Below, piece after piece: positions 5,764 through 11,731 of a DNA stretch of 11,731 bases. The stretch's first letter is position 1; each line of letters starts with the position of its first letter. The position numbers were made by a program, and so were the translations under genes. The notes below the pieces were generated by a model. That model was given only the letters and a program-made list of their open reading frames with translations, did no database searches and had not been told where the DNA came from. The stretch is taken from positions 1 through 11,731 of the forward strand of contig JAEYTJ010000289.1 of NCBI GenBank assembly GCA_023434095.1, read 5' to 3'. The DNA is from Pseudomonadota bacterium. GTDB lineage: Bacteria; Pseudomonadota; Alphaproteobacteria; Rhizobiales; Xanthobacteraceae.

Positions 5764-6909
5764 ATGGACTTTCTTGCCTCGATGGGCGGCACTGCAAGCT
5801 GGCTGCTCGGCTATGTCGTGCCGTTTCTGTTCGTGCTGACAATCGTCGTGTTCTTTCACGAACTCGGTCATTTCTGGGTGGCGCGGCGGGCCGGGGTGAA
5901 GGTGGTGGCGTTCTCTGTCGGCTTCGGCCCGGAGATCGCCGGCTTCAACGACCGCCACGGCACCAGGTGGAAGCTTTCGGCCATCCCGCTTGGCGGCTAC
6001 GTGAAGTTTCTCGGCGACGAGAACGCGGCGAGCGCTCCCGACCGCGGCGCCATCGCCGGCATGAGCGAGGCGGATCGCCGCGAGAGCTTCTTCCACAAGT
6101 CCGTCGGCGCCCGGGCCGCGATCGTCGCCGCGGGGCCGATCGCCAACTTCATCCTGGCTATCGTGATCTTCGCCGGGTTGTTCATGACCGTCGGCCGGCA
6201 GGTGACGACGCCGCAGGTCGACGCGGTGCAGGCCGGGAGCGCCGCCGAGCGCGCCGGCTTCCAGCCCAGCGATCTCATCCTGACCATCAACGGCGCGAAG
6301 ATCGATTCGTTCGGCGACATGCAGCGCGTCGTCAGCGCCAATGCAGGCGAGCCGCTCGCCATCGAGGTCGAGCGCGGCGGCCTGCGACTCACCCTGGAGG
6401 CGACGCCGGACCTTCGCGAGGTCACCGACACCTTCGGCAATGTCCATCGCATCGGGGTGCTCGGCATCTCGCGCGACACCGGGGGAGGGCAGGTCCGCAC
6501 CGAGCGATTCGGCCCGATCGAGGCGGTGAGCCAGGCGACGGTGGAGGTGTGGTTCATCGTCGACCGCACCTTCAGCTATCTCGGCGGCGTGGTGACGGGG
6601 CGCGAGCGTGCAGATCAGCTCGGCGGGCCGATCCGCATCGCCCAGGTGTCCGGGCAGGTCGCCACCTTCGGCATCGCGGCGCTGCTGCAGCTGGCCGCCG
6701 TGCTGTCGGTGTCGATCGGACTTCTTAACCTCTTTCCTGTACCGCTACTGGATGGCGGACACCTGCTCTTCTACGGTATCGAGGCGCTGCGCGGACGGCC
6801 GCTCAGCGAACGGGCCCAGGAGGTCGGCTTCCGCATCGGTTTGGCGCTTGTCCTGATGCTGATGCTGTTTGCAACGTGGAATGATATTCTCAATATATCA
6901 AAATCTTGA
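5764..6909 (+). CDS. rseP: RseP-type site-2 intramembrane zinc metalloprotease
   Basis: This membrane protease cleaves substrates within or near the bilayer. Relatives process the anti-sigma factor RseA in E. coli and act as MmpA in Caulobacter. The zinc site HELGH is at residues 32-36 in the first hydrophobic segment, followed by FSVGFGPEI. One PDZ domain lies at about 150-225 (AGSAAERAGFQPSDLILTING). The second active-site motif NLFPVPLLDGGH near 321-332 supplies the third zinc ligand (D330). Alphaproteobacterial members usually have one PDZ domain and about 380 residues, as here (381). The ATG at 5764 has GGGAAA upstream; the ATG at 5716 would add 16 residues but lacks a ribosome binding site. 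The last 40 bases of the gene are strikingly AT-rich. Its natural substrate here is unknown. Confidence 0.95.
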   Translation: MDFLASMGGTASWLLGYVVPFLFVLTIVVFFHELGHFWVARRAGVKVVAFSVGFGPEIAGFNDRHGTRWKLSAIPLGGYVKFLGDENAASAPDRGAIAGMSEADRRESFFHKSVGARAAIVAAGPIANFILAIVIFAGLFMTVGRQVTTPQVDAVQAGSAAERAGFQPSDLILTINGAKIDSFGDMQRVVSANAGEPLAIEVERGGLRLTLEATPDLREVTDTFGNVHRIGVLGISRDTGGGQVRTERFGPIEAVSQATVEVWFIVDRTFSYLGGVVTGRERADQLGGPIRIAQVSGQVATFGIAALLQLAAVLSVSIGLLNLFPVPLLDGGHLLFYGIEALRGRPLSERAQEVGFRIGLALVLMLMLFATWNDILNISKS

Positions 6910-6917
6910 CGAGGATT

Positions 6918-6951
6918 CGGGGCGGCGTTGCCAAGCGGCCACGCCGCCCTG
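6918..6951 (+). other. Strong hairpin between rseP and bamA
   Basis: GGGCGGCGT (6920-6928) pairs perfectly with ACGCCGCCC (6941-6949). After one T-C mismatch the stem continues with GCC/GGC (6930-6932 with 6937-6939) to an AAGC loop, and outward through a G-T and a C-G pair. It begins 9 bases after the rseP stop. There is no U-tract on either strand. It could protect the rseP 3' end, act as a partial terminator, or form part of the bamA leader. Confidence 0.55.
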
Positions 6952-7031
6952 GAAAAGGCACTGAAAGCGGCAGCTTCGGTTTGCAGGCTCTGGAAAAGTC
7001 TGTATCAAACGGAGTGCAGGGTGAGGAGTGT

Positions 7032-7061
7032 CGCCGGTGCGCGCCTTCGGGTGCGTCGGCG
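7032..7061 (+). other. cUUCGg-capped hairpin in the bamA leader
   Basis: CGCCG (7032-7036) and GCGCGCC (7039-7045) pair with GGTGCGT (7050-7056) and CGGCG (7057-7061). The cap is a UUCG tetraloop closed by C-G, and two bases (GT, 7037-7038) bulge on the left. There are twelve pairs, two of them G-T wobbles. cUUCGg loops are exceptionally stable in RNA. It ends 36 bases before the bamA ATG and would be transcribed with bamA. Confidence 0.55.
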
Positions 7062-7097
7062 GTCGTCTCCCAGAACAACGGTAAGGTTGCGCACCAA

Positions 7098-9524
7098 ATG
7101 GCTCGTTCCCGGTTCGTGAGTAGATTGGCCTCGGCAGTCGGCTTCGCCCTTCTTGTGGCGGTCGGCGGTGTTTCCGGTGCCGTCATGGCGCCCGGGGTGG
7201 CCATGGCTCAGTCGGCGAATTCGATTGTCGTCGAGGGGAATCAGCGCGTTGATGCCGACACCATCCGCTCCTATTTCCAGACCTCGCCCGGCCAGTCGCT
7301 GACGCCCGCCAGGATCGACGAGGCGCTGAAGTCGCTCTACGCCACCGGTCTGTTCTCCGATGTCACCATCAGCAACCGCGGTGGGCGGATGGTCGTGACG
7401 GTCGTCGAGAATCAGGTGATCAACCGCGTCGCCTTCGAGGGGAACAAGAAGGTCAAGGACGACCAGCTGGCTCTCGAAGTGCAGTCCAAGGCGCGCAGCC
7501 CGCTGTCGAAGACTACGGTGCAGGCCGACACGCAGCGTATCATCGATGTCTATCACCGCGCCGGCCGCTACGACGTCCGGGTCGAGCCGAAGATCATCGA
7601 GCGCGGCCAGGGTCGCGTCGATCTCGTGTTCGAGATCACCGAAGGCGACAAGCTGGGTGTGGCCGAGATCAAGTTCGTCGGCAACAAGGCCTATTCGGCC
7701 TACAAGCTGAAGGACGAGATCACCACCACCGAGACCAACTGGCTCTCCTGGCTCAAGAACACCGATATTTACGACGTCGACCGCATCAACACCGACCAGG
7801 AACTGTTGCGCCGCTTCTACCTGAAGCACGGCTATGCCGACTTCCGCATCATCTCGGTGACGGCTGATCTCGACCGCCAGCGCGACGGCTTCATCCTCAC
7901 CTACGTGATCGAGGAAGGTCCGCAGTACCGCGTCGGCACCGTAGATGTCGTGTCCGGCATCAAGGACGTCGACATCAAGGATCTGCGCTCCGCCCTGCGT
8001 GTGGCCCCCGGTCAGGTCTACAATGCCGAGCTGGTCGAGAAGTCGGTCGAGAACGCGACGATCGAAGTCTCCAAGGCGGGCTATGCCTTCGCCCAGGTGC
8101 GTCCGCGCGGCGACCGCAATGTCGAGACCCGCACCATCTCGCTGGTGTTCGCGGTCGAGGAAGGCCCGCGCGTTTATGTCGAGCGCATCGAAATCCGTGG
8201 CAACACCCGTACCCGTGACTGGGTTATCCGCCGCGAGTTCGATTTCGCCGAAGGCGATGCCTATAACCGTGTCCTCGTCGACCGTGCCGAGCGCCGTCTG
8301 CGCAATCTCGGCTACTTCAAGGACGTGAAGATCACCAACGAGCCCGGCACCGCACCTGACCGCATCATCCTCGTGGTGACGGTCGAGGATCAGCCGACCG
8401 GCGAGTTCTCCGTCTCGGGCGGTTACTCCACCACCGACGGCTTCATCGGCGAAGTGGCGATCTCGGAGAAGAACTTCCTCGGTCGCGGTCAGTATGTCCG
8501 TCTTGCCGGCCAGCTCGGTGAGAATGTGCAGGGCGCCGATTTCAGCTTCACCGAGCCCTACTTCCTCGACTACCGCATGGCGGCCGGCTTCGACCTGTTC
8601 TGGAAGACCACCAGCGCCACCAGCTACAGCCAGTACGACACCGAGACGATGGGTGGCACGCTACGCGTCGCCCTGCCGCTGACGGACGAGCTGACCCTCG
8701 GCCTGCGCTACATGCTGTCGCAAAAGGAAATCTCGGTCAGCCTGGAAGACGAGTTCTACAACGACGTGTCCTGGGCGCTGCTGGAGATCAACAACGAGTC
8801 GATCCTGACCTCGGCCGTTGGCTACACGCTCTCCTACAACATGCTGGACAACAACAAGAACCCGTCCAACGGCTACCTCATCGAACTGAAGCAGGACTTC
8901 GCGGGTCTCGGCGGCGATACGCAGTATATCCGCACCACCTTCGACGCCCGCTACTACATGCCGGTGGTCGGCGACGCGGTGCTGCTGCTGCGCGGCCAGG
9001 CGGGCAACGTTGCTTCCTGGGGCAGCGAGGATCTGCGGATCACCGACAACTTCTTCAAGGGGCCCGATCTCGTCCGCGGCTTCGCGCCGAACGGCATCGG
9101 TCCGCGCGATCTGGCGTCCGGCTATTACGGTCAGGACATGGACGCGCTCGGCGGCACGATGTTCTGGGGCGCGACGGCGGAAGTGCAGTTCCCGCTGTCC
9201 TTCCTGCCCAAGGATTTCGGCCTGAAGTTTGCCGTCTTCGCCGATGCTGGTTCGCTGTGGGACTATCAGGGCAACTCGATCTTCCCGAACATTCCGGGTT
9301 GGGAAGAGAACCTGGTCGACTGCAACACCTTCGCCGGTTCCTCGACCAAGGGCCTCGCCAATGTCTGCGTGGCGGACAGCGACAGCATCCGTTCCTCGGT
9401 CGGCGTCAGTCTGATCTGGGCCTCGCCCTTCGGTCCGTTGCGCTTCGACTATGCCTGGGCGCTGACCAAGGAATGGTATGACGAGGTTCAGGAGTTCCGC
9501 TTCAGCGGCGGCACCAGCTTCTGA
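7098..9524 (+). CDS. bamA: Outer membrane protein assembly factor BamA (Omp85)
   Basis: BamA is the essential core of the BAM complex, which folds beta-barrel proteins into the outer membrane. The ATG at 7098 opens a clear signal peptide with cleavage expected after VAMA (residue 37); the open frame reaches back to 6906, but that would bury the signal. Five POTRA domains follow, starting near residues 41, 105, 184, 274 and 356 (VVEGNQRV, VAFEGNKKV, IKFVGNKAY, then GTVDVVSG and IEIRGNTRTRD). The 16-strand barrel begins near 432 (FSVSGGYSTTDGFIGEV). The loop-6 VRGF motif is at 659-662, almost the E. coli position, and the chain ends in phenylalanine, the usual barrel C-terminal signal. The length is 808 residues (E. 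coli 810). The only two cysteines, C742 and C757, sit in an enlarged loop before the last strands. Hairpins flank the gene on both sides. Confidence 0.97.
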   Translation: MARSRFVSRLASAVGFALLVAVGGVSGAVMAPGVAMAQSANSIVVEGNQRVDADTIRSYFQTSPGQSLTPARIDEALKSLYATGLFSDVTISNRGGRMVVTVVENQVINRVAFEGNKKVKDDQLALEVQSKARSPLSKTTVQADTQRIIDVYHRAGRYDVRVEPKIIERGQGRVDLVFEITEGDKLGVAEIKFVGNKAYSAYKLKDEITTTETNWLSWLKNTDIYDVDRINTDQELLRRFYLKHGYADFRIISVTADLDRQRDGFILTYVIEEGPQYRVGTVDVVSGIKDVDIKDLRSALRVAPGQVYNAELVEKSVENATIEVSKAGYAFAQVRPRGDRNVETRTISLVFAVEEGPRVYVERIEIRGNTRTRDWVIRREFDFAEGDAYNRVLVDRAERRLRNLGYFKDVKITNEPGTAPDRIILVVTVEDQPTGEFSVSGGYSTTDGFIGEVAISEKNFLGRGQYVRLAGQLGENVQGADFSFTEPYFLDYRMAAGFDLFWKTTSATSYSQYDTETMGGTLRVALPLTDELTLGLRYMLSQKEISVSLEDEFYNDVSWALLEINNESILTSAVGYTLSYNMLDNNKNPSNGYLIELKQDFAGLGGDTQYIRTTFDARYYMPVVGDAVLLLRGQAGNVASWGSEDLRITDNFFKGPDLVRGFAPNGIGPRDLASGYYGQDMDALGGTMFWGATAEVQFPLSFLPKDFGLKFAVFADAGSLWDYQGNSIFPNIPGWEENLVDCNTFAGSSTKGLANVCVADSDSIRSSVGVSLIWASPFGPLRFDYAWALTKEWYDEVQEFRFSGGTSF

Positions 9525-9549
9525 TACACTCCACCCCATGAGTTGCACG

Positions 9550-9593
9550 GCGGTCCGGTCATCCGGGCCGCTTGTGCGTTTGGGAAACCGCAC
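9550..9593 (+). other. Two tandem hairpins between bamA and lpxD
   Basis: Stem one pairs GCGGTCCGG (9550-9558) with CCGGGCCGC (9563-9571) around TCAT: nine pairs with one G-T wobble. Stem two pairs GTGCGTTT (9574-9581) with AAACCGCAC (9585-9593) around GGG, with a bulged C. Neither is followed by a U-tract, and they end 18 bases before the lpxD ATG. They could stabilise the bamA 3' end, reduce read-through, or influence lpxD translation. Confidence 0.5.
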
Positions 9594-9611
9594 GACGGTC
9601 GACAGGCGGCA

Positions 9612-10685
9612 ATGAACGATCCCTTCTTCCACCCGGCCCCGGCAGCTCTCACGCTGGCCGAGATCGCCGCGCTGGCCGGCGCGGCGCCCGCCGTGCCTAC
9701 GGCAGGACTGGCGGCAGTGCGGATTTCCGGTGTGGCCTCCCTCGACGGCGCCGGGCCTGCCGATCTCGCCTTCATGGACGGTGCCCAGCATGTGCCGGCG
9801 CTGCGCGATACCCGCGCCGGCGCCTGCCTCGTCACCGAACGCTTCGCCGAGCATGTGCCGCCGGGCACGGTGGCGCTGCGCGTGGCCAAGCCGCACGCCG
9901 CCTTCGTCGCCGTCGCCCGCCAACTCTATGCCGCCAGCCTGCAGCCGGGTTCGATGTTCGGCCAGTCCGGTGTCGCTGCGGGCGCGATGGTTCATCCCCA
10001 GGCACGGCTTGAGGCCGAGGTAACGGTCGATCCCGGCGCGGTGATCGGCGCGGGGGCAGAGATCGGCGGGGGCACGGTAATTGCTGCCGGCGCGGTGATC
10101 GGGCAGGGCGTGCGCATAGGCCGCCACTGTTCCGTCGGCGCCGGTGCCACGCTCCAGCATGCGTTGCTCGGAGACCGCGTCATCGTCCATCCCGGCGCGC
10201 GGATCGGTCAGGACGGCTTCGGCTATGTCGGCGGTGCCAAGGGGCACGCGAAAATCCCGCAGATCGCCCGCGTCATCCTCCAGGATGACGTCGAGATCGG
10301 CGCCGCCACCACCATCGACCGTGGCGGCCTGCGCGACACGGTGATCGGCGAAGGTACGAAGATCGACAATCTCGTGCAGATCGCGCACAACGTGGTCGTC
10401 GGCCGGCACTGCATCATTGTCTCACAGGCCGGCATTGCCGGAAGCGCGACGCTCGGAGATTTCGTGATGCTGGGCGGGCAGGTCGGGGTCATCGGCCATG
10501 TCCATATCGGGGACGGCGCGCGTATCGCCGCCTCAAGCAATGTGAAGGACAACGTGCCGCCGGGCGTCGAATGGGGAGGCTCCCCCGCCAAGCCGATGCG
10601 CGACTGGTTCCGCGAGGTGATGGCGGTTCAGCGCCTGGGGCGCGGCGAAAGCGGCGGCCGGCGTGGCGAACAACAGGGGCACTGA
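9612..10685 (+). CDS. lpxD: UDP-3-O-(3-hydroxyacyl)glucosamine N-acyltransferase
   Basis: LpxD transfers a second 3-hydroxyacyl chain from ACP to the amino group of the UDP-sugar in the third step of lipid A synthesis. The 357-residue product has an N-terminal uridine-binding domain (to about 110), then a long left-handed beta-helix built of hexapeptide repeats rich in IGxG-type turns. The conserved block GQDGFGYVGG follows (compare GxDGFG in the family). The catalytic histidine is H259 in IAHNVVVG, and the second conserved histidine is H296 in VIGHVHI, with the same 37-residue spacing as E. coli H239 and H276. A C-terminal helix closes the chain. The ATG at 9612 has AGGCGG just upstream. fabZ follows after 4 bases. 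Confidence 0.96.
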   Translation: MNDPFFHPAPAALTLAEIAALAGAAPAVPTAGLAAVRISGVASLDGAGPADLAFMDGAQHVPALRDTRAGACLVTERFAEHVPPGTVALRVAKPHAAFVAVARQLYAASLQPGSMFGQSGVAAGAMVHPQARLEAEVTVDPGAVIGAGAEIGGGTVIAAGAVIGQGVRIGRHCSVGAGATLQHALLGDRVIVHPGARIGQDGFGYVGGAKGHAKIPQIARVILQDDVEIGAATTIDRGGLRDTVIGEGTKIDNLVQIAHNVVVGRHCIIVSQAGIAGSATLGDFVMLGGQVGVIGHVHIGDGARIAASSNVKDNVPPGVEWGGSPAKPMRDWFREVMAVQRLGRGESGGRRGEQQGH

Positions 10686-10689
10686 AAGA

Positions 10690-11178
10690 ATGGACGTGCA
10701 GGTCGAAGCCGCAGCCGAGACGACGGCGCTGGGCACTGCGGACATCAAGCGAATCCTGGCGGTTCTGCCGCACCGCTACCCCTTCCTTCTGGTCGACCGG
10801 ATCGTCGGGATCGAGGGCGACAGGAAAGCGGTCGGCATCAAGAACGTCTCGGCCAACGAGCCGCATTTCCAGGGCCATTTCCCGGACAATCCGGTCATGC
10901 CCGGCGTGCTCATCCTGGAGGGCATGGCGCAGACCGCCGGTGCTATCTGTCTCCTCGACCGACCCGAGGATGGCGCACCGTCCCTTGTCTATTTCATGAC
11001 CATCGACAAGGCAAAGTTCCGCAAGCCGGTACTGCCCGGCGACGTGCTCGAATATCATATGACGCAGATGTCCAAGCGGCGGAACATGTGGTGGTTCCGT
11101 GGCGAGGCGAAGGTCGACGGTCAGGTCGTCGCCGAGGCCGAAGTGGGCGCGATGATCGCCCGCGAGGCACGTAAATGA
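10690..11178 (+). CDS. fabZ: (3R)-hydroxyacyl-ACP dehydratase
   Basis: FabZ dehydrates (3R)-hydroxyacyl-ACP to trans-2-enoyl-ACP in fatty acid elongation. It draws on the same hydroxyacyl-ACP pool as LpxA and LpxD, so its place between them is functionally sensible and widely conserved. The 162-residue hot-dog fold protein shows LPHRYPFLLVDRI, then HFQGHFPDNPVMPGV with catalytic H63 and LILEGMAQTAG with catalytic E77, the same 14-residue spacing as E. coli H54 and E68. The ATG at 10690 lies 4 bases after lpxD. A GTG at 10663 inside lpxD would add nine residues, and the AGGGG at 10674-10678 is a little far from the ATG, so the start is slightly uncertain. Its stop overlaps the lpxA start. Confidence 0.96.
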   Translation: MDVQVEAAAETTALGTADIKRILAVLPHRYPFLLVDRIVGIEGDRKAVGIKNVSANEPHFQGHFPDNPVMPGVLILEGMAQTAGAICLLDRPEDGAPSLVYFMTIDKAKFRKPVLPGDVLEYHMTQMSKRRNMWWFRGEAKVDGQVVAEAEVGAMIAREARK

Positions 11179-11731
11179 GCGCTTCCGAGGCGAGGATCGA
11201 CCCGTTGGCGCGCGTGGAAGCGGGTGCCGTTCTGGGGGCCGGCGTGGAGGTCGGTCCATTCTGCACCGTGGGGCCCAACGTGGTGCTGCGCGACGGCGTC
11301 AAGCTCGTCTCGCATGTCGCCGTCGCCGGCCACACCACGCTCGGCGAGGGAACGACGGTCTATCCGTTCGCCGCGCTCGGCACGCCCCCGCAGTCGCTGG
11401 GCTACAAGGGGGAGCCCAGCCGGCTGGTCGTCGGTCGCGACTGCATCATCCGCGAGCACGTGACCATGAACGCCGGCACGGCTGGCGGCCACATGGAAAC
11501 GGTGGTCGGCGACAATTGCTTCTTCATGGTCAACGCCCATGTCGCCCATGACTGCGTCGTCGGCAATCATGTGATCTTCGCCAATAATGCGACGCTCGCC
11601 GGCCACGTCACCGTCGGCGACAACGTCTTCCTTGGCGGCCTGTCGGCGGTCCACCAGTTCGTGCGCATCGGCGACAATGCGATCGTCGGCGGTCTGTGCG
11701 GATTGCAGCACGACCTCATTCCCTTCGGCGC
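11175..11731 (+). CDS. lpxA: UDP-N-acetylglucosamine acyltransferase (5' part, cut by window end)
   Basis: LpxA starts lipid A synthesis by moving a 3-hydroxyacyl chain from ACP to the 3-position of UDP-GlcNAc (or its 3-amino analogue in some species). The first 185 residues are visible, out of about 260-270 expected. They form hexapeptide repeats of a left-handed beta-helix. The family block NAHVAHDCVVGNHVIFANN contains H122 and the catalytic H125, at the E. coli numbers, and LAGHVTVGDN and VHQFVRIGDNAIVGG follow. Residue 173 is glycine, aligning without gaps from H125 to the E. coli residue that sets acyl length. The ATG overlaps the fabZ TGA (ATGA), so translation is coupled. The rest of the gene is missing only because the window ends. 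Confidence 0.96.
   Translation, partial: MSASEARIDPLARVEAGAVLGAGVEVGPFCTVGPNVVLRDGVKLVSHVAVAGHTTLGEGTTVYPFAALGTPPQSLGYKGEPSRLVVGRDCIIREHVTMNAGTAGGHMETVVGDNCFFMVNAHVAHDCVVGNHVIFANNATLAGHVTVGDNVFLGGLSAVHQFVRIGDNAIVGGLCGLQHDLIPFG

Noticed and set aside
6905..6934. CTTGAC/TTGACG at the rseP stop as the -35 of a bamA promoter
   Set aside because: No acceptable -10 occurs at 16-18 bases spacing; the region there is the arm of a GC-rich hairpin.
6981..7008. TTGCAG and TATCAA, 16 bases apart, as a bamA promoter
   Set aside because: The -35 matches only three consensus positions; too weak to list as a feature without mapping data.
6906..7097. N-terminal extension of bamA from TTG 6906
   Set aside because: It would put 64 residues before an obvious signal peptide that begins exactly at the ATG at 7098.
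6928..7119. Small + strand ORF in the rseP-bamA gap
   Set aside because: TTG start without a ribosome binding site, arginine-rich product, and it contains the cUUCGg hairpin and runs into bamA out of frame.
8661..10409. Minus-strand ORF of 582 codons opposite bamA and lpxD
   Set aside because: It crosses an intergenic gap and two certain genes. It is histidine- and arginine-rich, as expected of antisense reading of hexapeptide repeats.
1..11731. Mobile elements, CRISPR, tRNA, toxin-antitoxin or defence genes
   Set aside because: I looked for direct repeats, terminal inverted repeats, tRNA-like cloverleaves and foreign-looking composition and found none; apart from the upstream gene tail, every gene belongs to a conserved core cluster.

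Overview
This window is a well-ordered piece of a high-GC alphaproteobacterial chromosome. It holds ten housekeeping genes, all on the + strand: rpsB, tsf, pyrH, frr, uppS, cdsA, rseP, bamA, lpxD, fabZ and the 5' part of lpxA, preceded by the 3' end of one unrecognised gene. The organism is most likely a member of the Hyphomicrobiales (Rhizobiales), possibly near Xanthobacteraceae. The reasons are the gene order, strong G/C preference at third codon positions, and a ribosomal protein S2 of about 332 residues whose C-terminal tail resembles the helix-hairpin-helix-like module I recall from rhizobial proteins. The placement is inference; no 16S or phylogeny is available here.

Layout. Positions 1-204 are the tail of an unidentified gene. 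A good sigma70-type promoter (217-245) starts a translation operon, rpsB (385-1383) and tsf (1507-2430). The two genes are separated by a strong hairpin, and the operon ends at a convincing intrinsic terminator (2453-2493). pyrH (2532-3263) follows almost at once. A 143-bp gap with a hairpin and a second promoter-like sequence then leads to frr (3407-3970), uppS (3995-4792) and cdsA (4797-5618). rseP (5764-6909), bamA (7098-9524), lpxD (9612-10685), fabZ (10690-11178) and lpxA (11175 to the window edge) complete the run.

How the genes work together. rpsB, tsf and frr serve translation (small subunit, EF-Tu recharging, ribosome recycling). pyrH makes UDP for RNA and for UDP-sugar precursors. 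uppS makes the undecaprenyl carrier lipid, and cdsA makes CDP-diacylglycerol for phospholipids. rseP is an inner-membrane site-2 protease linked to envelope stress control. bamA inserts outer-membrane proteins. lpxA and lpxD carry out the first and third steps of lipid A assembly, and fabZ shares their hydroxyacyl-ACP pool. The block therefore couples growth (ribosomes) to envelope construction, a linkage known across proteobacteria.

I see no mobile element, CRISPR array, phage gene, toxin-antitoxin pair, RNA gene or wholly new system. The points worth a second look are smaller: the S2 tail, an awkward rpsB initiation region with a strong Shine-Dalgarno facing an out-of-frame mini-ORF, a highly structured bamA leader with a cUUCGg hairpin beside a very AT-rich patch, hairpins in most intergenic gaps, absence of dxr between cdsA and rseP, and an enlarged BamA loop carrying the protein's only two cysteines.
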